DNA of 64,000 nucleotides from Streptomyces sp. NBC_01335 (GCF_035953295.1 NZ_CP108370.1:4679001-4743000), one strand, 5' to 3'; positions 50,983 to 59,717 are shown, counted from the stretch's first letter. Notes: generated by a model from the sequence alone, not told the origin. Numbers and translations: made by a program.

Positions 50983-51030
50983 GAGCAGGAGTACGAGTAC
51001 GAGTACGAGTACGAGCAGGAGTACGAGTAC
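50983..51030. repeat. Hexanucleotide tandem array
   Basis: Eight consecutive 6-bp units, six GAGTAC and two GAGCAG in the order B-A-A-A-A-B-A-A. Intergenic, just after the terminator and 40 bp from the stop of the SsgA-like gene. A replication-slippage array. Confidence 0.9.
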
Positions 51031-51070
51031 GGGTGCGGGCGGCGGGGCTCGGCCCGGCCCGCCCCGGCGT

Positions 51071-51427
51071 TCAGCGCCCGGCGGCGGCGGTGGGCGGGGC
51101 GGTCTCGGTGTGGGTGCGGCCCAGGAAGCGCTGGAGCGCCGCGTTCTCGATCTGGAAGACCTCGACTCCGCCGGTCGAGTGCAGCTCCAGCATCAACTGC
51201 GCCCGCCCGGCGGGCCAGAGGCGCACCTCGCCGCTCTCGACCGGCGTGTTCATGCCGTCCTCCAGCAGGTCGCGGCGGAGCGCCCAGTCGGCGCCGCCGT
51301 CGAAGACGAGGTGGACGGTGCCGGGGTCGCCGTCGGCGTCGTAGCGCAGGTCGACCGGGACCGGGCGGGTGAGCGGACCGTCGGTGATGAGACGGGCCCG
51401 GGTGTGTTCTTCGATCACGGGGGACAT
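51071..51427 (-). CDS. SsgA-like sporulation/cell-division protein (SALP)
   Basis: 118 aa matching the Streptomyces SsgA family: PVPVDLRYDADGDPGTVHLVF, WALRRDLLEDGMNTPVESGEVRLWP and EVFQIENAALQRFLGRT. SALPs control septum placement and peptidoglycan remodelling in sporulating hyphae. It is shorter than SsgA (about 136 aa). ATG 51427 has a strong AGGAGGAG; the upstream in-frame start at 51511 is rejected. Which SALP subtype is not determined. Confidence 0.82.
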   Translation of the reverse strand: MSPVIEEHTRARLITDGPLTRPVPVDLRYDADGDPGTVHLVFDGGADWALRRDLLEDGMNTPVESGEVRLWPAGRAQLMLELHSTGGVEVFQIENAALQRFLGRTHTETAPPTAAAGR

Positions 51428-51509
51428 CGGCCGACTCCTCCTGTTATTGCCGCTTTGTAATTCAATGTCCCATATTTCACGGCGCGTGCGCGGTACGTAA
51501 ATGTAGGAC

Positions 51510-51548
51510 ATGCGCTCTTGCGCATAGTTCGCAAGAACGCCCTATGAT
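51510..51548 (+). promoter_or_regulatory. Operator and promoter of the metal importer operon
   Basis: A perfect inverted repeat TCTTGCG-N7-CGCAAGA (51516-51536) overlaps a second one, ATGCGC-TCTT-GCGCAT (51510-51525). A TTGCGC -35 (51518-51523) lies inside the repeats and a TATGAT -10 is at 51543-51548. The layout fits a repressor, perhaps a nickel or cobalt sensor, covering the -35. No cobalamin-riboswitch box was seen in the 209-bp leader region. Confidence 0.6.
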
Positions 51549-51636
51549 TGGCGGGTTCCGGTCCGTGCCGGGTCGCAGACCCGTGCCCGCACGCCGCACC
51601 GCTGTCCCGCCGACCCCGCAGAAGCGGAGCCTTCCC

Positions 51637-52743
51637 ATGCATGTACCCGACGGTTTCATCAACGCACCTGTCTCCGTGGCCGCCGGAGTCGCCGCTGCGG
51701 GCGCCGTCGCGGTCAGCCTGCGCGGCGCCCGCCGTGAACTGGACGAGCGCACCGCCCCGCTCGCCGGGCTGATGGCGGCCTTCATCTTCGCCGTGCAGAT
51801 GCTGAACTTCCCGGTCGCCGCCGGCACCAGCGGGCATCTGCTCGGCGGGGCGCTGGCCGCGATACTCGTCGGGCCCTACACCGGGGTCCTCTGCGTCACC
51901 GTGGTGCTGCTGATGCAGGGCATCCTCTTCGCGGACGGCGGCCTCACCGCCCTCGGCGTCAACGTCCTGGACATGGGCGTGACCACCACCGTCGTCGCGT
52001 ACGTGGTCTTCCGCGTGCTCATGCGGGCCCTGCCGCGCCGCCGGAGCACCGTCACCGTCGCCTCCTTCGTCGCCGCGCTGGTCTCCGTACCCGCCGCCGC
52101 CGTCGTCTTCACGCTGATCTACTGGATCGGCGGCACCACCGACATCTCCATCGGCAAGGTCTTCACCGCGATGGTCGGCGTCCACGTCCTCATCGGTATC
52201 GGTGAGGCCGTCATCACCGCCGCCACGGTCGGCGCCGTCATCGCGGTCCGCCCCGACCTGGTGCACGGCGCCCGGGGCTTCGCCAACCCGCTCAAGCTCC
52301 GCGTCGACGGGCAGCTGATCGACGCCGCCCCGGCCGCACCCGCGAAGGCCGCGAAGCCCGCCAAGGCCCCGAAGCCCGCCGTCGCCGTCGGGTCCCGTTC
52401 CACCCGCGGTCTGCTGGCCGCCGGGCTGCTCACCGCCCTCGTGCTGGCCGGTTTCGTCTCGTACTACGCCTCCTCCAGCCCCGACGGACTGGAGAAGGTC
52501 GCCGCCGACAAGGGCATCGACCGGAACGCCAAGGAGCACGCCTCCGCCGACTCCCCGCTCGCCGACTACGGCGTGAAGGACGTGGACGACGCCCGCCTCT
52601 CCGGCGGCCTCGCCGGGGTCATCGGCGTCGGCGTCACCGTCGTCGTGGGCGGCACGGTGTTCTGGGCGATCCGCCGCCGTCGCACCGACGGTGCGGACCT
52701 GACGGCCGGACCGGCCGCCGTACCGCTCGCCGAGAAGGTCTGA
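51637..52743 (+). CDS. cbiM: Cobalt/nickel ECF transporter substrate protein, CbiM-CbiN fusion
   Basis: 368 aa. The N-terminus MHVPDGF is the metal site of the family (His2 and the free amino end bind Ni2+ or Co2+), which fixes the start at 51637. Six to seven membrane helices form the CbiM part (1-225). After an Ala/Lys/Pro linker, residues 280-350 have the CbiN-type PDGLEKVAADKGID motif and a last helix. CbiN is usually a separate protein; here it is fused. First gene of a three-gene importer operon with cbiQ and cbiO. Confidence 0.93.
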   Translation: MHVPDGFINAPVSVAAGVAAAGAVAVSLRGARRELDERTAPLAGLMAAFIFAVQMLNFPVAAGTSGHLLGGALAAILVGPYTGVLCVTVVLLMQGILFADGGLTALGVNVLDMGVTTTVVAYVVFRVLMRALPRRRSTVTVASFVAALVSVPAAAVVFTLIYWIGGTTDISIGKVFTAMVGVHVLIGIGEAVITAATVGAVIAVRPDLVHGARGFANPLKLRVDGQLIDAAPAAPAKAAKPAKAPKPAVAVGSRSTRGLLAAGLLTALVLAGFVSYYASSSPDGLEKVAADKGIDRNAKEHASADSPLADYGVKDVDDARLSGGLAGVIGVGVTVVVGGTVFWAIRRRRTDGADLTAGPAAVPLAEKV

Positions 52744-52751
52744 GGCGCGCC

Positions 52752-53513
52752 ATGGGCTCCGGCCACGCGCACCGGCTCTTCCGGCACGGGCACTCGCCCG
52801 TCCACCGGCTGCCCCCGCACTGCAAGCTCGCCGCCGTCTTCTGCTTCGTCCTCGTCGTGGTCTCCACCCCGCGCGAGGCGGTGTGGGCCTTCGCGCTCTA
52901 CGCGGTGCTGCTCGCCGCCGTCGCGGCGGTGGCCCGGATTCCCGCCGGGTACCTGCTGAAGCGGCTGGTCGTCGAGGTCCCGTTCGTGGCGTTCGCGCTG
53001 CTCATGCCGTTCGTCGTACCGGGGGAGCGGACCGAATTCCTCGGCCTGCACCTCAGCGTGGCCGGGCTCTGGGGCGCCTGGAACGTCCTCGCCAAGGGCA
53101 CCCTCGGCGTCGCCGCCTCGGTGATCCTCGCCTCCACCACCGAACTCCGCGCCCTGCTGCTGGGCCTCCAGCAGCTCAGGCTGCCGCCGCTCCTCGTCCA
53201 GATCGCGTCGTTCATGATCCGGTACGGGGACGTCATCACCGACGAGATGCGCCGGATGTCGGTCGCCCGCCGCTCCCGGGGCTTCGAGGCGCGCGGCGTA
53301 CGCCAGTGGGGCGTCCTCGCCAAGTCGGCCGGCGCCCTCTTCATCCGCTCCTACGAACGCGGCGAGCGGGTCCACCTGGCGATGGTCAGCCGGGGGTACG
53401 CGGGCACCATGCCGGTCATCGACCAGGTGACGGCCTCCCGCGCCCAGTGGGCGTACGCGGCGGCGCTCCCGCTGCCCGCCCTCGCCGTCTGCCTCCTCGG
53501 CTGGGCCCTGTGA
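52752..53513 (+). CDS. cbiQ: ECF transporter transmembrane subunit CbiQ
   Basis: 253 aa membrane coupling protein. The His-rich N-terminus (GSGHAHRLFRHGHSPVHRLPP) is followed by five or six helices and the cytoplasmic coupling helices with two Ala-Arg-Gly-type motifs (SVARRSRGF; ERVHLAMVSRGYAG). It begins 8 bp after cbiM and links the substrate protein to the ATPase. Confidence 0.93.
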   Translation: MGSGHAHRLFRHGHSPVHRLPPHCKLAAVFCFVLVVVSTPREAVWAFALYAVLLAAVAAVARIPAGYLLKRLVVEVPFVAFALLMPFVVPGERTEFLGLHLSVAGLWGAWNVLAKGTLGVAASVILASTTELRALLLGLQQLRLPPLLVQIASFMIRYGDVITDEMRRMSVARRSRGFEARGVRQWGVLAKSAGALFIRSYERGERVHLAMVSRGYAGTMPVIDQVTASRAQWAYAAALPLPALAVCLLGWAL

Positions 53514-53651
53514 GGGGCTCTTCGGCCGGCCCGTGCCCCGCGTTTTCGGCCGGCCCGCGCCCACGTCTTCGACCGGCTCGCGCCCCGCGGCCCGGTGCGC
53601 TCCGGCGGGCTCCCCGTACCTCCCCTTTCGTACATCTGCTGGGATGAACAC

Positions 53652-54443
53652 ATGAACAGCCCGATCGCCACCGGCCCGGCCCCCGCCCCCGTGCCGCCGT
53701 CCCTCGAAGTCAGCGGCCTCGCCTACGCCTACCCCGACGGGCACCAGGCGCTCTTCGGCGTGGACCTGACCGTCGCCCGGGGCGAGCGCGTCGCGCTGCT
53801 CGGCCCCAACGGTGCCGGGAAGACCACCCTCGTCCTCCACCTCAACGGCATCCTCGACGCGGGCGCCGGAACCGTCCGCGTCGCCGGGCTCCCGGTCGAG
53901 AAGCGGAACCTCGCGGAGATCCGCCGCCGCGTCGGCATCGTCTTCCAGGACCCCGACGACCAGCTGTTCATGCCGACCGTCCGCGAGGACGTCGCCTTCG
54001 GCCCCGCCGCCTCCGGGCTGCGCGGCGCCGAACTGGAGGCCCGGGTCGCCACCGCCCTCGGCCGGGTCGGCATGGCCGAGTACGCCGACCGCCCGCCGCA
54101 CCACCTCTCCTTCGGGCAGCGCCGCCGCGTCGCCGTCGCCACCGTCCTCGCCATGGAGCCGGAGATCCTCGTCCTCGACGAGCCGTCCTCCAACCTGGAC
54201 CCCGCCTCCCGCCGCGAACTCGCCGACATCCTCCGCTCCCTGGACGTCACCGTCCTGATGGTCACCCACGACCTCCCGTACGCCCTGGAGCTCTGCCCCC
54301 GCGCGGTCATCCTCAGCGACGGCGTCATCGCCGCCGACGACCGCACGCAGGACCTCCTCCTCGACGAGGAACTCATGCGCGCCCACCGGCTGGAGCTGCC
54401 CTTCGGCTTCGATCCCGGCTCCGTCACCGTCAACAGCAGGTGA
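53652..54443 (+). CDS. cbiO: ECF transporter ATPase CbiO
   Basis: 263 aa ABC ATPase: Walker A GPNGAGKTT, Q-loop FQDPDDQLF (typical of ECF ATPases), signature LSFGQRRRVAVA, Walker B ILVLDEPSSNLD and switch His in VTHDLPYA. The signature reads LSFGQ in place of LSGGQ. ATG 53652 is chosen over 53644 (out of frame). The 138-bp gap after cbiQ contains directly repeated TTCGGCCGGCCCG-like units and no gene. Confidence 0.93.
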   Translation: MNSPIATGPAPAPVPPSLEVSGLAYAYPDGHQALFGVDLTVARGERVALLGPNGAGKTTLVLHLNGILDAGAGTVRVAGLPVEKRNLAEIRRRVGIVFQDPDDQLFMPTVREDVAFGPAASGLRGAELEARVATALGRVGMAEYADRPPHHLSFGQRRRVAVATVLAMEPEILVLDEPSSNLDPASRRELADILRSLDVTVLMVTHDLPYALELCPRAVILSDGVIAADDRTQDLLLDEELMRAHRLELPFGFDPGSVTVNSR

Positions 54444-54485
54444 CCCGCTCCCCACCGGACCTGCGCGGCCGTGCAGGATGGGGGG

Positions 54486-55670
54486 ATGAGCGGGAGCGCG
54501 GAAGCAGGCGTGGACGTACGGGGCACGGTGGCGCCCGGATTCGAAGCGGTCCGGGACGCCTTCGTACGGAACTTCGAACAGCGCGGTGAGCGCGGCGCGG
54601 CCGTCGCCGTCTACCGCGACGGGCGCAAGGTCGTGGACCTCTGGGCCGGTACGAGGGACGTGGACGGCACCGAACCCTGGGCGGTCGACACCGTCCAGAT
54701 CGTCCGCTCGGCGGGCAAAGGCATCGCCGCCGCCGTCCCCCTCATGCTCCACCAGCGCGGCCAGGTGGACCTGGACGCCCCGGTCGGCACGTACTGGCCC
54801 GAGTTCAAGGCGAACGGCAAGGAGCGCGTCCTCGTACGCGACCTCCTCGCCCACCGGGCCGGAGTCCCCGCCCTGGACCGCCCGCTCACCCCCGCCGAGG
54901 CGGCCGACGGCCACACCGGACCGGCCGCCGTCGCCGCCCAGCGGCCCCAGTGGGAACCCGGCACCGACCACGGCTACCACGCCCAGACCTACAGCTGGCT
55001 CATCGGCGAACTCGTCCGCCGGGCCACCGGCCGCACCATCGGCCGCTGGATCGTCGAGGAGATCGGCCGCCCCCTCGGCCTCGACTTCTGGTTCGGACTG
55101 CCCGCCGACGAAGCCCACCGCATCGGCCGCATCGGCCCCGTCGAACCGCCCGCGACCGGCGACCCCGGCGCCCTGCGCATGCGGCCCAAACGCGCCGTCA
55201 CCGAGGCGTACGCCGACCCGCACTCGCTCACCCGCCGGGCCTTCGGCGCGATCGACCCGGACCCGGACGAGAACGACCCCGCCTACCGCACCGCCGAACT
55301 CCCCGCCTCCAACGGCATCGCCACCGCCCGCGCCCTCGCCCGCTGCTACGCCGCGATGATCGGCGAGGTCGACGGCCACCGCCTCTTCGCCCCCGCCACC
55401 CTCACCCTGGCCCGCACCGAGGAATCCGCCGGACCCGACCGGGTCCTCGTCGTCAACACCCGTTTCGGACTGGGGTACATGCTCCACGGCCCCGCCGCCC
55501 CGCTGCTCGGCCCCGGCTCCTTCGGCCATCCCGGACGCGGTGGCTCCCTCGGCTTCGCCGACCCCGAGTCCCGTATCGCCCTCGGTTACGTCACCAACGG
55601 CCTCCAGAAGGGGGTCACCGCCGACCCGCGCGCCCAGGCCCTGGTCCGGGCGGTGCGCCAGGCGCTCTGA
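54486..55670 (+). CDS. Beta-lactamase-fold serine hydrolase
   Basis: 394 aa, EstB-like, clearly related to the protein at 19,669-20,871: GFEAVRDAFVRNF, GAAVAVYRDGRKVVDLW, DLDAPVGTYWPEFKANGKERV. The catalytic SxxK is SAGK (about residue 77-80). No signal peptide. GGATGGGGGG precedes ATG 54486. It lies 42 bp after cbiO but has no evident link to metal uptake; substrate unknown. Confidence 0.87.
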   Translation: MSGSAEAGVDVRGTVAPGFEAVRDAFVRNFEQRGERGAAVAVYRDGRKVVDLWAGTRDVDGTEPWAVDTVQIVRSAGKGIAAAVPLMLHQRGQVDLDAPVGTYWPEFKANGKERVLVRDLLAHRAGVPALDRPLTPAEAADGHTGPAAVAAQRPQWEPGTDHGYHAQTYSWLIGELVRRATGRTIGRWIVEEIGRPLGLDFWFGLPADEAHRIGRIGPVEPPATGDPGALRMRPKRAVTEAYADPHSLTRRAFGAIDPDPDENDPAYRTAELPASNGIATARALARCYAAMIGEVDGHRLFAPATLTLARTEESAGPDRVLVVNTRFGLGYMLHGPAAPLLGPGSFGHPGRGGSLGFADPESRIALGYVTNGLQKGVTADPRAQALVRAVRQAL

Positions 55671-55771
55671 GGCTCCCGTCCAAGTGCGCCCACGGACAGC
55701 GTACGTCGGCCCGTACGAACACCGACTCCCGTACCGTGGCGGGCCGTTGGCCCCGCCGGTGCCCACCGGCG

Positions 55772-55806
55772 CCGGCCTGTTCTCTCCCCCGGTGAGAGCA
55801 GGCCGG
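55772..55806. terminator. Hairpin after the serine hydrolase
   Basis: About 13-bp stem (55772-55784 with 55794-55806, one G-T pair). The rest of the 269-bp gap before the next gene shows nothing recognised. Confidence 0.55.
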
Positions 55807-55939
55807 TCCACCCGCGGATCATCGCGGTACCGGATGTGCCCCTCCGGTCACCGCGTGCTGCCCGCCCGTACCTTGCGCCGGCGGCTCCCCGCCACGTACC
55901 CAGGGAAGTTGACGATCTCATGCCAGAAGAGGGGCTCCC

Positions 55940-57250
55940 GTGCACGACCACGAGAAGGCCGACTCCCACACCGGGGCGGGCAACAGCCGTATCCCCGCCC
56001 GTCGGCCCGCATCCGCCCCGCCCGCGCGGCACGGCCTGCTCGGCCTGCAGGCCGCTGCGGGCAACGCCGCGGTCGTCCAGATGCTCCGCGGCGCCGACCA
56101 CCCCTGGGCCCGGGAACAGCACGAGCACGGCGCCGGCTGCGGCCACCAGGAGAACCACCAGGAGACCGCGACCTCGCCCGCACCCGTGCAGCGCTCCGCC
56201 GTCCACGACGTGCTCCGCAGCGCCGGAAAGCCCCTCGGCGAGCCAGTGCGCCAGGAAATGGAGGCGCGGCTCGGCGCGGACTTCTCCGACGTGCGCGTCC
56301 ACGACGACAACGCCGCCCGTGCGTCGGCCGCCGAGGTCGGTGCCCGCGCCTACACGTCCGGCAGCCATGTCGTCATCGGCGCCGACGGTGGGGACAAGCA
56401 CACCCTCGCCCATGAACTGACCCATGTCATCCAGCAGCGTCAGGGCCCGGTGGCCGGTACGGACAGGGGCAACGGACTCCGCGTCTCCGACGCCTCCGAC
56501 ACGTTCGAACGCGCCGCGGAGGCCAACGCGCACCGCGTCATGCGGGCCCCGCTCGATGTGCAACGCGCCGTGGAGCCGCGGACCGGCCCCGCCGCCGGTG
56601 CCGCCCACGAGTTTCACGGCGGCCCGGTCGCCGTGCAGACCGCGCCCGGGGACCGGCCGCCCGTACCGAACAAGCCCGACAGGCTGAGGCTCGGCGGGGC
56701 CACGGAGACCTCCGGCGCCGACCGGACGCCGGCCGCCGCGGAGCCCGCGCAGGCACCCTCCGACACCCCCGCGCACGGGTACACGCTCGCCGAACCGGCC
56801 GACCTGGTCTGCTTCCGGGCCGACGGGCGCAGCCCCGAGGACATCCGGAAGGCGAGCGGGATGAGGTCGCGCAGCAGCACGTCCGTCGCGACCGAACTCG
56901 CCACGTTCCTCGAGGACCCGATCGGCTACGCCCGGGCCCATGTCAGCAGCCCCAAGCCGACCTTGGTCTCCACGGCGCTGGACGAGGACTGCGGCGGGTA
57001 CGCCAGCAACGACCGGCACCTCTACCGGATCAAGGTCAGCGGCTGGCACAGATTCGCGCCGCCGCCCGCGCGGAGCAAGATCCTGACCAAGCCGACGATC
57101 TACGCCAACAGCACGTCCCTGGAGACCGCGACCGCGGTCGTCATCGGCCCCGTCGGCCCCACCCAGGAGATGGACTTCATCGGGGGAATCCCCCTGGCGG
57201 ACATCAGTGGCTGCCGTCGACCGGGGGAGCGCGGTTTCGGCGCGCTCTGA
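55940..57250 (+). CDS. DUF4157 (eCIS-core) protein with ADP-ribosyltransferase-like C-terminus
   Basis: 436 aa, three parts. (1) Residues 30-50 have the LLGLQAAAGNAAVVQML leader seen in this family. (2) Residues 86-170 are a DUF4157 domain: LGEPVRQEMEARLGADFSDV, RAYTSGSHVVIG and a HELTH metal motif at 158-162. (3) After a disordered region, residues 289-430 look like an ADP-ribosyltransferase toxin: Arg293 in VCFRADGRSPEDI, VSTALDED (344-), YRIKVSGW, and Glu410 before FIGGIPLADI. DUF4157 is a hallmark of cargo of extracellular contractile injection systems. No injection-system genes are in the window. GTG 55940 has GAGG upstream. Confidence 0.8.
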   Translation: MHDHEKADSHTGAGNSRIPARRPASAPPARHGLLGLQAAAGNAAVVQMLRGADHPWAREQHEHGAGCGHQENHQETATSPAPVQRSAVHDVLRSAGKPLGEPVRQEMEARLGADFSDVRVHDDNAARASAAEVGARAYTSGSHVVIGADGGDKHTLAHELTHVIQQRQGPVAGTDRGNGLRVSDASDTFERAAEANAHRVMRAPLDVQRAVEPRTGPAAGAAHEFHGGPVAVQTAPGDRPPVPNKPDRLRLGGATETSGADRTPAAAEPAQAPSDTPAHGYTLAEPADLVCFRADGRSPEDIRKASGMRSRSSTSVATELATFLEDPIGYARAHVSSPKPTLVSTALDEDCGGYASNDRHLYRIKVSGWHRFAPPPARSKILTKPTIYANSTSLETATAVVIGPVGPTQEMDFIGGIPLADISGCRRPGERGFGAL

Positions 57251-57261
57251 CGCCCGCGACG

Positions 57262-57301
57262 GGAGGCGGTGCCTGCCCGGGGCGGGCCCGTCACCGCCTC
57301 C
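57262..57301. terminator. Hairpin after the DUF4157 gene
   Basis: 10-bp stem (57262-57271 with 57292-57301) with an inner GC-rich stem, 12 bp beyond the stop. The next 130 bp to the following gene hold only its probable promoter. Confidence 0.6.
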
Positions 57302-57420
57302 GCCATGCCCCTGCCGTCCAGGCGGTGCCGCTGCTCCCGGCGCCGGGTGGAGTGCCGCACCAGGTGGCTCGTGAGCACCGGCCCCGGTACGACCCCGTGA
57401 CCGCACCCCGCCCCTCGCAG

Positions 57421-57426
57421 TACGGT
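57421..57426 (+). promoter_or_regulatory. Candidate leaderless -10 (TACGGT) for the SDR gene
   Basis: TACGGT ends seven bases before the ATG at 57434; the intervening bases are CGCCCCC, so there is no ribosome site. Confidence 0.45.
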
Positions 57427-57433
57427 CGCCCCC

Positions 57434-58228
57434 ATGACACCCCCCGCGCTCGCGCGTTTCGACGGTCACGGCGTCCTCATCACCGGAGCGGGGCAGGGGG
57501 TCGGCGCCGCCACCGCCCGCCGGCTCGCCGCCGAGGGCGCTTCGGTCCTCGTCACCGACCTGGACCCCGACCGGGCCGCCGCGACCGCCGCGCGGATACG
57601 GGACGAGGGGTGGGCGGCCACATCCCTCGCCTGCGACGTCGGCGACCGGGCGGCCGTGGAGGCGGCGGTGGCGCACGCGGTCGCCGCCTTCGGCCGGCTC
57701 GACGTCCTGGTGAACAACGCCTACGCGGCGGGCCCGGACGCCGGGCTCTTCGAGGACGAGAGCGACGAGATCTGGCAGCGCGATCTCGACATCTGCCTCG
57801 GCGGCGCCTTCCGCTGTTCCCGCGCCGCCCTTCCGCACCTCGCCGCCTCCGGCCGGGGCGCGATCGTCAACATCGGCTCGGTCAACGGCGAACAGGACTT
57901 CGGCGGCCACGCCTACAGCGCCGCGAAGGCGGGCCTGGCCAGCCTGACCCGTACCCTCGCCGGCCACGCGGGACCGCGCGGGGTGCGCGTCAACCTCATC
58001 GCCCCCGGCACCCTGCGCACCGACGCCTGGGCGGGCCGCGAGGCCGAACTCGACCGGGCCGCCGCCCTCTACCCGCTCGGCCGCGTCGGCGAACCGGACG
58101 ACATCGCCGCCGCCGTCGCCTTCCTCGCCTCCCGCGACGCGTCCTGGATCACCGGCACCACCCTGAGGGTCGACGGCGGGCTGCTCGCCGTCCACACGGC
58201 CTTCAAGCGGGCGGTGGCCGGCGAGTGA
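57434..58228 (+). CDS. Short-chain dehydrogenase/reductase
   Basis: 264 aa classical SDR: TGAGQGVGAATARRLA, DVGDRAAV, LVNNAYAAG (NNAG variant NNAY), Ser in NIGSVNG, YSAAK, and the C-terminal WITGTTLRVDGGL. Monocistronic, convergent with a DMT transporter 16 bp away. Substrate unknown. Confidence 0.9.
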   Translation: MTPPALARFDGHGVLITGAGQGVGAATARRLAAEGASVLVTDLDPDRAAATAARIRDEGWAATSLACDVGDRAAVEAAVAHAVAAFGRLDVLVNNAYAAGPDAGLFEDESDEIWQRDLDICLGGAFRCSRAALPHLAASGRGAIVNIGSVNGEQDFGGHAYSAAKAGLASLTRTLAGHAGPRGVRVNLIAPGTLRTDAWAGREAELDRAAALYPLGRVGEPDDIAAAVAFLASRDASWITGTTLRVDGGLLAVHTAFKRAVAGE

Positions 58229-58244
58229 GCGGGCGGCACGGCGC

Positions 58245-59096
58245 TCAACCCGCGTGCAGCATCAGCCCGATGCCGACCACCATCAGCCCCGCCGCCGCGA
58301 TCCTCGGTGCGCCGAACCGCTCCTTGAAGAGCAGGGCGCCCAGCGCCGCGCCCACGATGATCGAGGACTCGCGCAGCGCCGCGACGGGGGCGAGCGCCGC
58401 GCGGGTCTGGGCCCACAGCACCAGCCCGTAGGCGGCCACCGACAGGGCCGCACCGATCAGGCCGCGTACCGCCAACGGGGCCAGCTGGGCAGCCAGTTCC
58501 CCACGCCTGACGTACAGGGCGTACGCCGGTACGGCCAGGCCTTGCGCGATCATCAGCCAGGCGACGTACCCCAGCGAACTGCCCGAAGCGCGGACGCCGA
58601 CGCCGTCCACCGTGGTGTACGCGGCGATGGCGAGGCCCGTCCCGAGCGCCGCCAGCAGCGCCGGCCAGTCCGGGCGGCGGCCGGAGCCCCGGATGCCCCA
58701 CAGGGCGAGACCGACCAGCCCGGCCGAGGCCACCGCCACCCCCGCCAGGGCCCAGGCGCCGGGCCGCTCGCCGACGAACACCGCCGCGAGGAGTGTCACC
58801 ACGAGCGGGGCCGTACCCCGGGCGATCGGATACATCTGGCCGAAGTCGCCCAGCGTGAACGACCGCATCAGCAGCAGCATGTACGCGAGGTGCAGCACCG
58901 CCGAGACGCCCAGGTACGGCCACGCCCCCGCGTCCGGGAACGGCAGGAAGGGCGCGGTGACCGCACCGATCAGCAGACCGCCGCCGGAGATCAGCGTGAA
59001 GGAGAGCAACTGGTCCTTGAGGGCGTGGGCCAGGGCGTTCCACCCGGCGTGGGTGAACGCCGCCAGCAGCACCGCGCAGGCGACCAGCGGGGTCAC
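58245..59096 (-). CDS. EamA/DMT-superfamily transporter
   Basis: 283 aa with ten predicted helices in two EamA repeats; the first repeat ends RGTAPLVVTLLAAVFVGERP, the second RESSIIVGAALGALLFKERFG. Such proteins export amino acids or other small metabolites. GTG 59096 overlaps the ybaK stop by four bases (GTGA), so the two are co-expressed. Confidence 0.9.
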   Translation of the reverse strand: MTPLVACAVLLAAFTHAGWNALAHALKDQLLSFTLISGGGLLIGAVTAPFLPFPDAGAWPYLGVSAVLHLAYMLLLMRSFTLGDFGQMYPIARGTAPLVVTLLAAVFVGERPGAWALAGVAVASAGLVGLALWGIRGSGRRPDWPALLAALGTGLAIAAYTTVDGVGVRASGSSLGYVAWLMIAQGLAVPAYALYVRRGELAAQLAPLAVRGLIGAALSVAAYGLVLWAQTRAALAPVAALRESSIIVGAALGALLFKERFGAPRIAAAGLMVVGIGLMLHAG

Positions 59097-59647
59097 GCGG
59101 CCCGCTCGCGCACGTCCACCACCGTGCCGCCCGCGTGGGCGATCAGACTCTTCGGGTCGAGCGGGAACACCGTGTGCGGGGTCCCGGCCGCCGCCCACAC
59201 GACCGGGTGCGCCAGCAGCCCCTGATCGGCCAGCACCCGGGTCTTCGTCACGTGCCCGAACGGCGGCACGCCCCCGATCGCGTACCCGGTCGCCTCGCGG
59301 ACCACGTCGGCCCCCGCGCGCTTCACCTTCGCCGCGCCCAGCACCTCGCGCACCCGCTCCACGTCCACTCGGGAGGCGCCGTCCATCAGGACGACCACCG
59401 GGACGCCGTCGGCCACGAACACCAGGGACTTGGTGATCTCGGCCAGCTCGCAGCCGATCGCGGCGGCGGCCTCGGCGGCCGTACGGGTGGCGTCGGGGAA
59501 GCGGCGCACCTCGACCCGGAGCCCCAAATCGGCCAGCGCGGCGGCGAATCGGGGGTGCGCCTCGGCGTGCGCGGAGGGCGCGGCGGAGGTTGCGGGAGCG
59601 GTGGTCGGCTGGGACCCGGCGTCGGGGCCGGTGGTGGAAGTGCTCAT
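59093..59647 (-). CDS. YbaK/EbsC-family aminoacyl-tRNA deacylase
   Basis: 184 aa. After a 30-residue Thr/Ala/Ser extension, the YbaK fold spans 35-180: the catalytic-type lysine in AEITKSLVF, VLMDGASRVD, KRAGADVVREATGYAIGGVPPFG and VFPLDPKSLI. Members hydrolyse mischarged Cys-tRNA(Pro) or related species. ATG 59647 has TAGCCT seven bases upstream and is probably leaderless. Confidence 0.91.
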   Translation of the reverse strand: MSTSTTGPDAGSQPTTAPATSAAPSAHAEAHPRFAAALADLGLRVEVRRFPDATRTAAEAAAAIGCELAEITKSLVFVADGVPVVVLMDGASRVDVERVREVLGAAKVKRAGADVVREATGYAIGGVPPFGHVTKTRVLADQGLLAHPVVWAAAGTPHTVFPLDPKSLIAHAGGTVVDVRERAA

Positions 59648-59654
59648 GATCCGC

Positions 59655-59660
59655 AGGCTA
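59655..59660 (-). promoter_or_regulatory. Candidate leaderless -10 (TAGCCT) for ybaK
   Basis: On the minus strand TAGCCT ends seven bases before the ATG at 59647. Confidence 0.4.
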
Positions 59661-59717
59661 CTCGCGCGAACGGACCGTGCGCAGCACCGTATTGCGGCCT
59701 GCCCCGGCCCGGACACA

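Noticed and set aside
51428..51636. Cobalamin riboswitch upstream of cbiM
   Set aside because: The region is short and lacks the B12-box type sequence and the expected stem pattern; palindromes around the -35 fit a protein operator better.
52566..55811. 1081-codon minus-strand open frame across cbiQ, cbiO and the serine hydrolase
   Set aside because: Shadow of three well-supported plus-strand genes; the composition is that of antisense frames.
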